In this document: positions 29,335 to 38,831 of the stretch, piece by piece
Numbering within the stretch: the stretch's first letter is position 1
Layout: each line of letters starts with the position of its first letter
Source: Pseudomonadales bacterium
GTDB taxonomy: Bacteria; Pseudomonadota; Gammaproteobacteria; Pseudomonadales; Azotimanducaceae
DNA length: 64,000 nucleotides
Direction: 5' to 3'
Assembly: GCA_019634925.1 (NCBI GenBank)
Contig: JAHCAL010000003.1
Coordinates: 248,001 to 312,000, forward strand
Program-made: the position numbers and the translations under genes
Notes under the pieces: generated by a model
Told to the model about the DNA's origin: nothing
Seen by the model: the letters and a program-made list of their open reading frames with translations, nothing else
The model's database searches: none

Positions 29335-31533
29335 TCAGCGTCGATAGGCCAGGGTCAGGCCGTAGGTCCGCGGCGGCTGATAGGTATTGAGCTGCTGACG
29401 GAACGGCGCGAACGCGACGATGTGGGTCTTGATCAGCTCGTCGTCGAGGTTCTTGCCCCACAGCGCCAGCTCCCAGCGTTCGTCCGTGGACCGCAGCGCA
29501 AGCCGCGCATCGATGAGGTCGTAGTCCTCCTGCACCTCGAGCGGCGTGTTGGACGCTTCGAAATAGATGCGGCTCTGCCGGGTCCAGTCGACCCGCGCCA
29601 TCAGCGTGCCGAGCGCACCCACCGGCCACTCGTACTGAACGCCGGCGTTCAGTTTGTGGCGGGGCGCGCGCGGCAGCGTGTTGCCGGTGTGATCTGCCGT
29701 CGCGCCGGTGGCAAAGCTATCGAACTCGGCATCGAGCCAGCTGTAGTTGGCGTTGATGTCGAGTCCCGCCAGCGGGCGGTACAGCGCCTCGATCTCGATC
29801 CCGCGGATCTCCGCGGTCGCGGCGTTGCCGATGACCACGCAGCACAGCGGCACCAGCTGGGAGACCTGCAGGTCTTCGTAGTCGATCTGGAAGGCCGCTA
29901 CGTTCAGTCGCAGGCTGTCGTCGAGCCACTGGGTCTTGGTGCCAACTTCGTAGCTCCAGGCGAATTCGGGGTCGTAGGGGGTCGCGGCACTCGCGCCGGT
30001 GCCGGCGGTGCCCTGGAAGCCGCCGCTCTTGAAGCCGCGGGCGGCGCTCGCGTACATCATCGCCGAATCCGTCAGCCGGTAGGTGGCGGCGAACCGAGGG
30101 GTGAAGGCATCCCACGACTTGTCCGCGCTGACCGCGAAAGGGACGGACAGCGGCGGCGGCAAGCCGGGGCCTTCCACCAGGATACCAGCGAGATCCGCCT
30201 CCTTTTCCTCCCAGGTCATGCGCGCGCCGGCGCTCAGCGTCAGCTGCGGCGTCACGTCGTAGTTGAGCTGGCCGAAGATCGCGTAGCTGCGCGAGTCGAC
30301 GTCCTGCGGAAAGGAGCCGATCCCGGTCGCGGCCGGGGCAGGGAAGGTCTGCACCAGGATCTCGTTACGCTCGATGTTCTCAAACAGGTAGTAGAGCCCC
30401 GCCACGCCGCTCAGCCTCGATTCGAGGGCATCGAAGCTGATGCGCAGTTCCTGGCTCAACTGCTTGGTGTCCTCTATGTTCTCATTGAACGACTCGATCT
30501 GGGTCGGCGGATTGATCGGGTTGCTGAAGAACGCGTCGGCGTGGGCGTAGTCGGCGGTCCGGTAGGCCGTCACCGAGGTCAGCGTGCCGAAGTTCAGCGC
30601 GCGTTCGATGGTTGCGGTCAGGCCGGTGACTTCGCGTCGCAGGTAGCCGTCGTCGAAGGCGTTCACGCGGCGCGGATCCGGATCGACGCCGACACAGTGC
30701 ACGCCGCCGTTGAAGCTCGCGTCGCAGACGTTGTCGCGCGGCTGGCCGCGCTGGTCCTGGTCCACACGATCCACGGCAAACAGGATGTCCCACAGTTCGT
30801 CGGGCTGGTAGCGGAACGCGATCCGCCCGCCGGCGGACTTCTCGTCGTCCACGCGGTTGCCGGTGGTGACGTTGGTGGTATAGCCGTCGCGCTGGCGCGT
30901 GCTGATCGCGCCGGATACGGCGAACGTGGGGCTGAACGCGGCGTTGAAGCGGCCGAGCAGCTCGGTGCGGTCGTAGTTGCCGAACGTGCCGATCACCTCG
31001 ATGAATTCGTCGTCGAACGCCGGTTTGCGCGACGTGAGGCTGACGGCGCCGCCCACGACGTTCTTGCCGAACAACGTGCCCTGCGGACCGCGCAGGACCT
31101 CGACCCGCTCGAGATCGTAGAGGTCCAGCGGCGCGGCGCCGCCGCGGCCGATGTACACGCCGTCGACGAACAGCACGACCGACGCGTCCCCGCCGGCATT
31201 CGAGTTGATCCCTTCGGTACCGATGCCGCGGATGGCGAGGTTCGGCTCGCCCGGATTGACTTCGGTCGCGGTGAAGCTGGGTGTGCGCTGCGCGATGTCG
31301 ATCATCGAGTTCATGCGGTTCACCCGCAGCGTGTCCTCGCTGAACGCACTCACGGCAACCGGCACGTCCTGCAGGTTCTGTTCGACCCGCTGGGCGGTGA
31401 CCACGACCGCCTCGATCACCCGGCTCGTGCTGCGCTCGGGCGCGTTCTCCTGGGTGAGCGCCGGTGCCGCGAGCGCGAGGCTCACGGCAAGTGCGACGGG
31501 GCGTGCCCCGTGCGCGATCAGGTTGTAAGGCAT
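29335..31533 (-). CDS. TonB-dependent outer membrane receptor
   Basis: 732 residues from the ATG at 31533, preceded by GGGGAGAG. A signal peptide (ALAVSLALAAPALTQ) precedes a TonB-box-like stretch AVVVTAQRVEQNLQDVPVAVSAF and a plug domain (PNLAIRGIGTEG, DGVYIGRGGAAPLDLYDLERVEVLRGPQGTLFGKN, read in parts). The long C-terminal beta-barrel ends in YGLTLAYRR with a terminal aromatic pattern. Such receptors use TonB energy to import large substrates. This subtype, common in sphingomonads and marine gammaproteobacteria, pairs with Spinster-like MFS carriers. The substrate is unknown. It is divergent from algC across 246 bases. Confidence 0.93.
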   Translation of the reverse strand: MPYNLIAHGARPVALAVSLALAAPALTQENAPERSTSRVIEAVVVTAQRVEQNLQDVPVAVSAFSEDTLRVNRMNSMIDIAQRTPSFTATEVNPGEPNLAIRGIGTEGINSNAGGDASVVLFVDGVYIGRGGAAPLDLYDLERVEVLRGPQGTLFGKNVVGGAVSLTSRKPAFDDEFIEVIGTFGNYDRTELLGRFNAAFSPTFAVSGAISTRQRDGYTTNVTTGNRVDDEKSAGGRIAFRYQPDELWDILFAVDRVDQDQRGQPRDNVCDASFNGGVHCVGVDPDPRRVNAFDDGYLRREVTGLTATIERALNFGTLTSVTAYRTADYAHADAFFSNPINPPTQIESFNENIEDTKQLSQELRISFDALESRLSGVAGLYYLFENIERNEILVQTFPAPAATGIGSFPQDVDSRSYAIFGQLNYDVTPQLTLSAGARMTWEEKEADLAGILVEGPGLPPPLSVPFAVSADKSWDAFTPRFAATYRLTDSAMMYASAARGFKSGGFQGTAGTGASAATPYDPEFAWSYEVGTKTQWLDDSLRLNVAAFQIDYEDLQVSQLVPLCCVVIGNAATAEIRGIEIEALYRPLAGLDINANYSWLDAEFDSFATGATADHTGNTLPRAPRHKLNAGVQYEWPVGALGTLMARVDWTRQSRIYFEASNTPLEVQEDYDLIDARLALRSTDERWELALWGKNLDDELIKTHIVAFAPFRQQLNTYQPPRTYGLTLAYRR

Positions 31534-31779
31534 CTCAGTTCTCTCCCCGTAAACATGTATTGACAGTCCCGGATTCGCGATTCCGGTGCAGCATGGCTCC
31601 TGCGCCGGCGTGCGAAGCGTGGTGAAAGTACCTAGCTTGCTAACCGATTGCAACGCTGGTGGGCTGTCGACGGGCGCGGAACGCATGCAACCCCGTGACA
31701 AATCGGCCCGTGTGTTCGCCTAGACTTCGGCTTTCGAATCTGGCTTCGACAAGCCGATTGCCGAGGAGTACCGCAATCC
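31534..31779. promoter_or_regulatory. Divergent intergenic region, TonB receptor / phosphomannomutase
   Basis: These 246 bases must hold the promoters of two divergent genes. I see an imperfect inverted repeat (CCGGA...TCCGG around 31569-31586) and an isolated TTGACA on the plus strand near 31559, but no -10 at a proper distance. No regulator binding site can be named with confidence. Confidence 0.35.
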
Positions 31780-33171
31780 ATGACCAGCAGCACCGGAAAC
31801 GCCCCCGCGGCGGAGATCTTCAAGGCTTACGACATCCGCGGCATCGTCGACCGTACGCTCACCACCGACGCCGTGCGGGCGATCGGGCACGCGCTCGGTT
31901 CGGAGGCGGTCGAACGCGGCCAGCGTGCCATCGCCGTCGGCCGCGACGGACGTCTGTCCGGGCCGGCCCTGGCCGGCGCCCTCGCCGACGGCATTCGTGC
32001 GGCCGGCGTGGACGTGATCAACATCGGCTGCGTGCCGACGCCGGTCACCTATTTCGCGGCTTACCAGCTCGGGACCGACTCGTGTGTATCGGTGACCGGG
32101 AGTCACAACCCGCCGGACTACAACGGGCTCAAGATGGTGCTGGGCGGCGCCACGCTGTTCGGCGATCAGATCCTTGCCCTGCGCCAGCGCATCGTCGAGG
32201 GGCGCCTCACGCACGGCAGCGGTGGGCTTTCGAGCGCGAACGTGCAGGACGCCTATCTCGAGCGCATCGTCGGCGACGTACACCTGGCCCGTCCGATGAA
32301 AGTGGTGATCGACTGCGGCAATGGCGTCGCGGGGGGCGTCGCGCCGGCGCTGTTCCGGCGCCTCGGGTGCGAGCTGGTGGAGCTTTTCTGCGAAGTCGAC
32401 GGCACGTTCCCCAACCACCATCCCGATCCTTCGAAGCCGGAGAACCTCCTGGACGTGGTCCGTGCGCTGCGCGAAACCGACGCGGAACTCGGGCTCGCAT
32501 TCGACGGCGACGGCGACCGGCTCGGCGTGGTCACCCGTGACGGCGAGATCATCTATCCGGATCGCCAGCTCATGCTGTTCGCGGCGGACGTGCTGACCCG
32601 GGTTCCCGGCGGCGAGATCATCTACGACGTCAAGTGCACGCGTAACCTGGCCGGGTGGATCGCCGCCCGGGGCGGGCGGCCCACCATGTGGAACACCGGG
32701 CATGCGCTGGTCAAGGCGAAGCTGAAGGAAACCGGTGCGCCGCTCGCGGGGGAGATGAGCGGGCACATGTTTTTCCGCGAACGCTGGTACGGATTCGACG
32801 ACGGACTTTATGCGGGCGCGCGCCTGCTCGAGATCCTCTCCCGTGCGGCGGACGGCAATTCCGTCCTGAAGGCGCTGCCAGACGCAGTCAGCACGCCGGA
32901 GCTGAACATACGGATGAACGAGGGAGAGCCGTTCGAGCTGGTCAGGCGCCTGAAAGAACGGCCGTCCTTCACCGATGCGCGGGAGCTGATCACGCTCGAC
33001 GGCGTACGGGTCGAGTACGCGGACGGATTCGGCCTGGCGCGGCCGTCCAACACCACGCCGGTGGTGGTGCTGCGCTTCGAGGCGGACGACGCCGCGGCGC
33101 TCGCGCGGATCCAGGCGGACTTCCGCCGCGCGATCGAATCCGTTTGGCCGGGGGTGGAATTGCCGTACTGA
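31780..33171 (+). CDS. algC: Phosphomannomutase/phosphoglucomutase
   Basis: 463 residues, the length of Pseudomonas AlgC. It interconverts 1- and 6-phosphates of mannose and glucose, feeding GDP-mannose, LPS core and polysaccharide synthesis. The four diagnostic loops are present: catalytic serine loop VTGSHNPPDYNG (about residues 105-116), metal-binding DGDGDRLG, sugar-binding GEMSGHMFF, and phosphate-binding RPSNTTP. The N-terminal IFKAYDIRGIV is typical. No other polysaccharide genes lie beside it. The convergent flavoprotein gene ends 4 bases beyond its stop. Confidence 0.95.
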   Translation: MTSSTGNAPAAEIFKAYDIRGIVDRTLTTDAVRAIGHALGSEAVERGQRAIAVGRDGRLSGPALAGALADGIRAAGVDVINIGCVPTPVTYFAAYQLGTDSCVSVTGSHNPPDYNGLKMVLGGATLFGDQILALRQRIVEGRLTHGSGGLSSANVQDAYLERIVGDVHLARPMKVVIDCGNGVAGGVAPALFRRLGCELVELFCEVDGTFPNHHPDPSKPENLLDVVRALRETDAELGLAFDGDGDRLGVVTRDGEIIYPDRQLMLFAADVLTRVPGGEIIYDVKCTRNLAGWIAARGGRPTMWNTGHALVKAKLKETGAPLAGEMSGHMFFRERWYGFDDGLYAGARLLEILSRAADGNSVLKALPDAVSTPELNIRMNEGEPFELVRRLKERPSFTDARELITLDGVRVEYADGFGLARPSNTTPVVVLRFEADDAAALARIQADFRRAIESVWPGVELPY

Positions 33172-33175
33172 TGCC

Positions 33176-34441
33176 TCAGGTCTGTGCGCCCGCCCGGGCG
33201 TCGAGCCAGCTGGCCGCGCCGGTGCCCGCGGCACGGCCGGTCGCGAGGCATGCGCTCAGCAGGTAGCCCCCGGTGGGGGCCTCCCAGTCCAGCATCTCAC
33301 CGGCAGCGAACGTACCCGGCAGCCGATGCAGCATGAAGTGCGCGTCGAGTTCGTCGAGATCGACGCCACCGGCGCTGCTGATCGCTTCGGCGATCGGTCG
33401 CGTGCTCAGCAGTGTCAGCGGCAGCGACTTGATCTGCCGGGCGAGTGCGAGCGGGTCGCGCGGGAGTGCGCGGCCGTGCGCTTCGTGCAGCAGAGCGACC
33501 TTGACCGGCGCGAGCCCGGCGGCGCGGCGCAGGTGCGTGGCCAGGCTTGCCTTGCCGCGCGGGCGGGCGAGTGCCTGGGCGAGCCGTTCGAGCGTCGTGT
33601 CGGGCAGCAGGTCGACCATGAGGGCCACGCTGCCGGCGTGTTCCAGCGCATCACGGAGGGGCGCCGACAGGGCATAGACGGCGCTGCCTTCGATCCCGTG
33701 TCGGGTCACGATGAAGTCGCCGCGGACCCGGGCATGGCCGAACCCGATTGCGACCGACTTGACCGGTGTGCCGGCAAACCGTTCCTGCATCGGTGCGCGC
33801 CAGGCGCAGTCGAATCCGCAGTTCGCGGGTCGCAGCGGATGAACACGCACGCCGCGTGCCGCGAGCAGGTCCGTCCATGCACCGTCGCTGCCGAGGCGTG
33901 GCCAGCTCGCGCCGCCGAGTGCGAGCACCGTCGCGTCCGCCTTGAACCTGGCCGGTCCTTCGGGCGTGTCGAACACGAGGGCGTCGGCACCATCCCAGCC
34001 GGTCCAGCGATGCCGGAAGTGGAAGGTCACGCCGGCGCCGGTCAGACGCCCGAGCCAGGCGCGCAGCAGGGGTGACGCCTTCATCACGGTGGGAAAGACC
34101 CGCCGCGAACTGCCGACGAACGTCTCGATGCCGAGCGCGTGCGACCATGCGCGGATCGCCGTGGGCGGCAGCGCGCGGAGGGCTGCCGCCAGCCGCCCGC
34201 GTGCGGCGCCGAACCGCGCCAGGAATGCATCGAACGGTTCGCCGTGGGTCAGGTTCAGGCCGGACTTGCCCGCGAGCAGGAACTTGCGCGCCGCAGAGGG
34301 TCGGGCGTCGAACACCCGGACGTCGGCGTGACCGCAGAGCACTTCTGCGGCGGCGAGCCCGGCCGGACCGGCGCCGACGATCGCAACACGTGGGCGCGGG
34401 CGCGGGCGCGGGTTGGTTGCGTTAGGCTTGGCCGCTGCCAT
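33176..34441 (-). CDS. FAD-dependent oxidoreductase (HI0933-like, TIGR03862 type)
   Basis: 421 residues from the ATG at 34441. A Pro/Arg-rich leader is followed by the dinucleotide-binding motif VAIVGAGPAGLAAAEVL. The segment RKFLLAGKSGLNLTHGEPFDAF and the C-terminal TAGG-like region (SSAGGVDLDELDAHFMLHRLPGTFAAGEMLDWEAPTGGYLLSACLATGRAAG, read in parts) place it in the HI0933/YhiN family, here of the TIGR03862 subgroup. The substrate is unknown for the whole subgroup. It is divergent from the HAD gene with about 20 bases between start codons, so each promoter must lie within the other gene or the shared gap. Confidence 0.86.
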   Translation of the reverse strand: MAAAKPNATNPRPRPRPRVAIVGAGPAGLAAAEVLCGHADVRVFDARPSAARKFLLAGKSGLNLTHGEPFDAFLARFGAARGRLAAALRALPPTAIRAWSHALGIETFVGSSRRVFPTVMKASPLLRAWLGRLTGAGVTFHFRHRWTGWDGADALVFDTPEGPARFKADATVLALGGASWPRLGSDGAWTDLLAARGVRVHPLRPANCGFDCAWRAPMQERFAGTPVKSVAIGFGHARVRGDFIVTRHGIEGSAVYALSAPLRDALEHAGSVALMVDLLPDTTLERLAQALARPRGKASLATHLRRAAGLAPVKVALLHEAHGRALPRDPLALARQIKSLPLTLLSTRPIAEAISSAGGVDLDELDAHFMLHRLPGTFAAGEMLDWEAPTGGYLLSACLATGRAAGTGAASWLDARAGAQT

Positions 34442-34461
34442 CACTTCCGATCGGTGGACTC

Positions 34462-35169
34462 ATGCCGGTTCATTCTACCGACCGCCCGGGCGAACGCGCT
34501 CGGGAACTGCCGCGCCCCCGGGCCGTGATCTTCGACATGGACGGATTGCTGCTGGATTCCGAACGGCTGGCGCTCGAGGCGTTTCTCCGTGCGGGCGCCG
34601 AGTTCGGCTGGACGCCGGACCTGGACGTTTACCGACGCTGTGTCGGCAGCACCTACGAGGCGACCGCACGGCTGCTCGAACCGCTGCTGCCGGACGGGCT
34701 CGCCTACGCAAACTTCGATGCGCGCTGGTCGGCCGTGTACGGCGAGCTGCTGGACGCGGGTTTGCTCGAGGTCAAGCCGGGGGCCGTCGAGCTGCTCACC
34801 CTGCTCGCCGAGCGCGACGTTCCGCGGGCTCTGGCAACGTCGACCCGCCGCGCGCTGGCGGAACACAAACTCGCACTGAGCGGACTCGCCGGGTTCCTGC
34901 CGCACCGGGTCTGCGGCGGTGAGACGGTGCGCGGCAAACCGCATCCCGACCCGTACCTGGCGGCCCTCGGCCTGCTCGGAACGCCGGCCGCCGCGACCTG
35001 GGCGTGCGAGGATTCGGACAACGGCGTGCGCGCGGCCCATGCGGCGGGCCTGCACGTGATCCAGGTGCCCGACCTGGTCGAGCCCGGGCCAGAGGTGCGA
35101 AACCTCGGTCATCTGATCCTCGACGACCTGCATGCCGTGCGCGCGCGCCTCGAGCGCGTGCTCGACTGA
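34462..35169 (+). CDS. HAD-superfamily phosphatase (subfamily IA)
   Basis: 235 residues. The nucleophile motif AVIFDMDGLLLDSE (Asp25 and Asp27) opens the Rossmann domain, followed by a helical cap (about 38-105), the Thr/Ser motif RALATSTRR, and the segment KPHPDPYLAAL with conserved Lys plus the acidic motif CEDSDNGVRAA. These are the four motifs of beta-phosphoglucomutase/phosphoglycolate-phosphatase-like enzymes. Substrates probably include small phosphorylated metabolites. The gene stands alone on the plus strand. Confidence 0.88.
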   Translation: MPVHSTDRPGERARELPRPRAVIFDMDGLLLDSERLALEAFLRAGAEFGWTPDLDVYRRCVGSTYEATARLLEPLLPDGLAYANFDARWSAVYGELLDAGLLEVKPGAVELLTLLAERDVPRALATSTRRALAEHKLALSGLAGFLPHRVCGGETVRGKPHPDPYLAALGLLGTPAAATWACEDSDNGVRAAHAAGLHVIQVPDLVEPGPEVRNLGHLILDDLHAVRARLERVLD

Positions 35170-35184
35170 AGCGCGCAACCCGGG

Positions 35185-35582
35185 TCAGGCGGGATCGAGA
35201 CGGACGAAGTAGCGCGGCGGAAATCCGGTCAGGATGCGAAACACGAGCCCATGACCGAATGCGGTCTGCAGTGCCGCGTGTTCCGCGTCGGTTGCGGGCA
35301 CCGCGCGGTACGCGCTCTGCGCGCCGTCAATCGTCACCGCGACCTCGGGATTGGCGAGTGCCTGGCGGTACCAGGCACGCGGCCAGTGATTGGCCGCAAC
35401 GTACAGCCGCTCGTCGTGCTCGAGCCGCGACAGGACACGATCGTGCCGGGTACCGTCCCGGTCCGTGGTCGTGATCACCAACGTGCTCGCACCCTCGGGC
35501 TGGAAGTAGCCGAGGAGTCCCTCGAATGCGGCGACGATGCCGGCGTAGACCACCATCAGGATCGCCAGGATCTTGCCGATCT

Positions 35583-35586
<4 letters not shown>
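35185..35586 (-). CDS. Nitroreductase/DUF385-like membrane-associated protein
   Basis: 133 residues from the ATG at 35586. An N-terminal hydrophobic helix (about 4-24) precedes a beta-barrel-like domain resembling the deazaflavin-dependent nitroreductase (DUF385/PNPOx-like) family: LVITTTDRDGTRHDRVLSRLEHDERLYVAANHWPRAWYRQALANPEV in parts. Actinobacterial members use cofactor F420; in gammaproteobacteria the cofactor is uncertain. Its start overlaps the pspF stop (ATGA), so it is translated with pspF. Whether it has a role in the envelope-stress response is unknown. Confidence 0.72.
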
Positions 35587-36614
<1,028 letters not shown>

Positions 36615-36723
36615 CGGGCGATTCTGCCAACAAGTGGTCGGATGCGCTACGTGGCGGATTGGCGCCTGCTGGCTCCCGGCAGAAATATGCCTTGCAATCA
36701 GTGGGTTGGCCGTTCGTTTCGGA

Positions 36724-36740
36724 TTGGCACGGTTCCTGAT
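36724..36740 (+). promoter_or_regulatory. Candidate sigma-54 promoter of pspA
   Basis: TTGGCAC at 36724-36730 is a near-ideal -24 element. The matching -12 position, ten bases after the GG, reads CTGAT (36736-36740) with GA in place of the usual GC; E. coli pspA also departs from GC there. It lies about 75 bases before the pspA start, in the direction expected, and PspF is encoded next door. The rest of the 36615-36815 gap presumably holds PspF and IHF sites that I cannot delimit. Confidence 0.55.
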
Positions 36741-36815
36741 TGAGCCTTGGCAACGATGGCTGGTGGAACCGGCCGATCGCCACCGATCGAAGCGCAATCA
36801 GGAGGCTCGGTAGAC

Positions 36816-37517
36816 ATGGGCATCTTCTCTCGCATAACCGATATCGTGAACGCGAACCTCAATGCCTTGCTCGACAAGGCCGAGGATCCCGAAAAAATGG
36901 TTCGCCTGATCATCCAGGAGATGGAGGAAGCGCTGGTCGAGGTGCGCAGCACGTCTGCCCGAGCCATCGCCGACCGCAAGGAGGTGCAGCGCCGGCAGGG
37001 CTGGCTGCAGGCCGAAGCGGGCGAGTGGGAGCGCAAGGCCGAGGTCGCCATCGCGAAGGGTCGTGACGACCTGGCGCGTGGCGCGCTGCTCGAGCGCAAC
37101 AAGGCGCGCGAGGCGAGCGACCTCCTGGAGCGCGACCTGGCGTTCCTCGACGATACCCTGAACAAGCTGAGCGGCGACATTGCCGCGCTGCAGGCCAAGA
37201 TCAAGGACGCCAAGGCGCGCCAGAACGCGATCATCATGCGCGGCAAGGCGGCGCAGTCGCGGCTCGGCGCGCGCCGCCAGCTCTCGGATCACAACATCGA
37301 CGATGCGCTGCAGCGGTTCGAGAACTACGAGCGCAAGATGGATGATCTCGAAGGCCAGGTCGAGGCGTATGATCTGGGCCAGAAGAGCCTGGCCGACGAG
37401 ATCGCCGAACTCGAGTCGTCCGACCGGATCGACGCTGAACTCGAGCAACTGAAGGCGCGCATGCGCGGTGGCCAGCCCGGTGGCGCAGGCGAGGTTCACA
37501 ACCCCGAGCAGGGCTAG
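36816..37517 (+). CDS. pspA: Phage shock protein A
   Basis: 233 residues from the ATG at 36816, preceded by AGGAGG. PspA is a peripheral membrane protein of the ESCRT-III/Vipp1 superfamily that stabilises damaged inner membrane and holds PspF inactive. The start MGIFSRITDIVNANLNALLDKAEDPEKM is the amphipathic helix of the family, and the rest is a long coiled coil (about 28-215) with the conserved hairpin DDALQRFENYERKMDDLEGQ. The C-terminus is Gly/Pro-rich. It leads a psp operon with pspB and pspC. Confidence 0.96.
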   Translation: MGIFSRITDIVNANLNALLDKAEDPEKMVRLIIQEMEEALVEVRSTSARAIADRKEVQRRQGWLQAEAGEWERKAEVAIAKGRDDLARGALLERNKAREASDLLERDLAFLDDTLNKLSGDIAALQAKIKDAKARQNAIIMRGKAAQSRLGARRQLSDHNIDDALQRFENYERKMDDLEGQVEAYDLGQKSLADEIAELESSDRIDAELEQLKARMRGGQPGGAGEVHNPEQG

Positions 37518-37578
37518 CGCTTGCGCGACAGGCGCACTCGAGCGCATAGGCATAGCGAGCGCATAGTAGGGAGCGGAC

Positions 37579-37824
37579 ATGGATGGGATCGTGGTCGCGT
37601 TCTTCGTTCCGACCGTCATATTCCTGTGCTTCGTGGCACCGGTCTGGATCTTCATGCACTACCGCAGCAAGCAGCGGGCGCAAGGATCGCTGTCGGACGC
37701 GGAGCGCCAGGAGATGACGCTGCTGCAGCAGCAGGCCGATCGGATGATCGCGCGTATCGAGACGCTCGAAGCGATTCTCGACAGCGAGACACCGGGCTGG
37801 CGCAAGCGCGGCGGTATGGAGTAG
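37579..37824 (+). CDS. pspB: Phage shock protein B
   Basis: 81 residues. A single N-terminal membrane helix (about 4-26, VVAFFVPTVIFLCFVAPVWI) is followed by HYRSKQRAQGSLSDAERQEM and a leucine-rich coiled coil that starts with LLQQQADRMIARIETLEAIL, as in PspB. With PspC it senses envelope stress and releases PspF from PspA. It begins 61 bases after pspA and ends 4 bases before pspC. Length and motif agree with the family (about 75-80 residues). Confidence 0.93.
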   Translation: MDGIVVAFFVPTVIFLCFVAPVWIFMHYRSKQRAQGSLSDAERQEMTLLQQQADRMIARIETLEAILDSETPGWRKRGGME

Positions 37825-37828
37825 GGCG

Positions 37829-38560
37829 ATGAGCGAAGATCGAACGAATCGGCAGGACGCCGGCGGGTACGACAACCGTTCGGCCCGCAACGGCGACTTC
37901 CAGGCGGCACTCGGACGGCTCGAACGCGTGGTGCAGCAGCTGGTCGGCTCGGCCAGGAGCGAGTTCACCGACCGGGCCACCTCGCTGCTCGACGAGACGA
38001 CCACCCGGCTCGAACAGGAGCTCGGTCGGCGCGCGCGGCCGGGGTCCTCGGCCGCCGGGCGGCTCGCTGGCGCCGCCGGCGGCGAGCCCGGCCGTCCCCG
38101 CAACGAGCTGCGCCCGGTATCGCGGCGCCTGTGCCGGGATCCCGAACGCCAGAAGATCGGCGGCGTGTGCGCCGGGATCGCCCGCTACTACGGCCTCGAG
38201 CCCTGGGTGGTGCGCTGCATCGCGGTCACGGCATTGCTGTTCTATCCCGGCATCGTGTTTCCCGCGTACTGGATTGCCTATTTCGTCATGGAGACCCCGG
38301 CGGGCGCCGGGCGCCGGGGCACCTGGCGCCGGCACGGACACCGGCGCCGGGACGGCGACCACGTGTCCGGGACGCCGGACGACGTCGCGCCGGCGCCGGA
38401 GCTCGGCCCGCGCCTGTCGCCGCGGCGTGGCCTGCGCAACGTGCAGGCGGACCTCACAGAAGTGGAACTGCGCCTGCGGCGCATGGAGGCGCACGTGACC
38501 TCGGGGCGCTATGAACTGCAGCGCGAACTCGGGAAAATCGATCCCGTGACCCGCGCCTGA
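37829..38560 (+). CDS. pspC: Phage shock protein C, extended form (copy 1, intact)
   Basis: 243 residues, about twice the E. coli length. The N-terminal 95 residues are hydrophilic with a likely helical stretch (ALGRLERVVQQLVGSARSEF). The PspC domain (about 96-160) has LRPVSRRLCRDPERQKIGGVCAGIARYYGLEPWVVRC and a hydrophobic helix to YWIAYFVME. The C-terminal 80 residues contain an amphipathic helix LRNVQADLTEVELRLRRMEAHVTSG, shared with PspC of several gammaproteobacteria. PspC senses membrane stress with PspB. Bases from about 37912 onwards are repeated, diverged, at 45907-46571. Confidence 0.92.
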   Translation: MSEDRTNRQDAGGYDNRSARNGDFQAALGRLERVVQQLVGSARSEFTDRATSLLDETTTRLEQELGRRARPGSSAAGRLAGAAGGEPGRPRNELRPVSRRLCRDPERQKIGGVCAGIARYYGLEPWVVRCIAVTALLFYPGIVFPAYWIAYFVMETPAGAGRRGTWRRHGHRRRDGDHVSGTPDDVAPAPELGPRLSPRRGLRNVQADLTEVELRLRRMEAHVTSGRYELQRELGKIDPVTRA

Positions 38561-38603
38561 CCGGCCATCGGCGGCGGCTGCGGGTTGGACAGGAGGAGGG
38601 CTC

Positions 38604-38831
38604 TTGGACGTCTTTACAATGGTGGTGGCAATCGTCGCCATGTCGGTCGTCGCCGGCATCGTCAACAATTATCTGAAGACCATGCGGCACACCCAGCGCA
38701 GTGGCGCGACCGACGAGGTGCGCGCGGAACTCGACGCGCTCCGCGAACGCGTACGGGTCCTCGAGGAGATCGTCACCGACGACCGTTTTCACCTGAACGC
38801 GGAGATCGGACGCCTCGAACGTCAGGGCTGA
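38604..38831 (+). CDS. Small membrane/coiled-coil protein of the psp operon (pspD-like, copy 1)
   Basis: 75 residues from a TTG at 38604, chosen because AGGAGG (38591-38596) stands 7 bases upstream; ATG 38619 is the alternative. An N-terminal helix (about 2-24) is followed by a coiled coil rich in Arg, Glu and Leu (EVRAELDALRERVRVLEEIVTDDRF) and the ending NAEIGRLERQG. It resembles envelope-stress membrane proteins encoded behind pspC in other gammaproteobacteria. It overlaps the end of the convergent GDPD remnant by 10 bases. A second copy is at 46613. Confidence 0.78.
   Translation: MDVFTMVVAIVAMSVVAGIVNNYLKTMRHTQRSGATDEVRAELDALRERVRVLEEIVTDDRFHLNAEIGRLERQG

Noticed and set aside
29422..31563. 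Long plus-strand frame opposite the TonB receptor
   Set aside because: Composition artefact of the complementary strand; the receptor has clear signal peptide, plug and barrel.
36655..36690. TTGGCGCCTGCTGGC as a second sigma-54 site
   Set aside because: The GG to GC spacing is wrong and the -24 core is poor compared with TTGGCAC at 36724.
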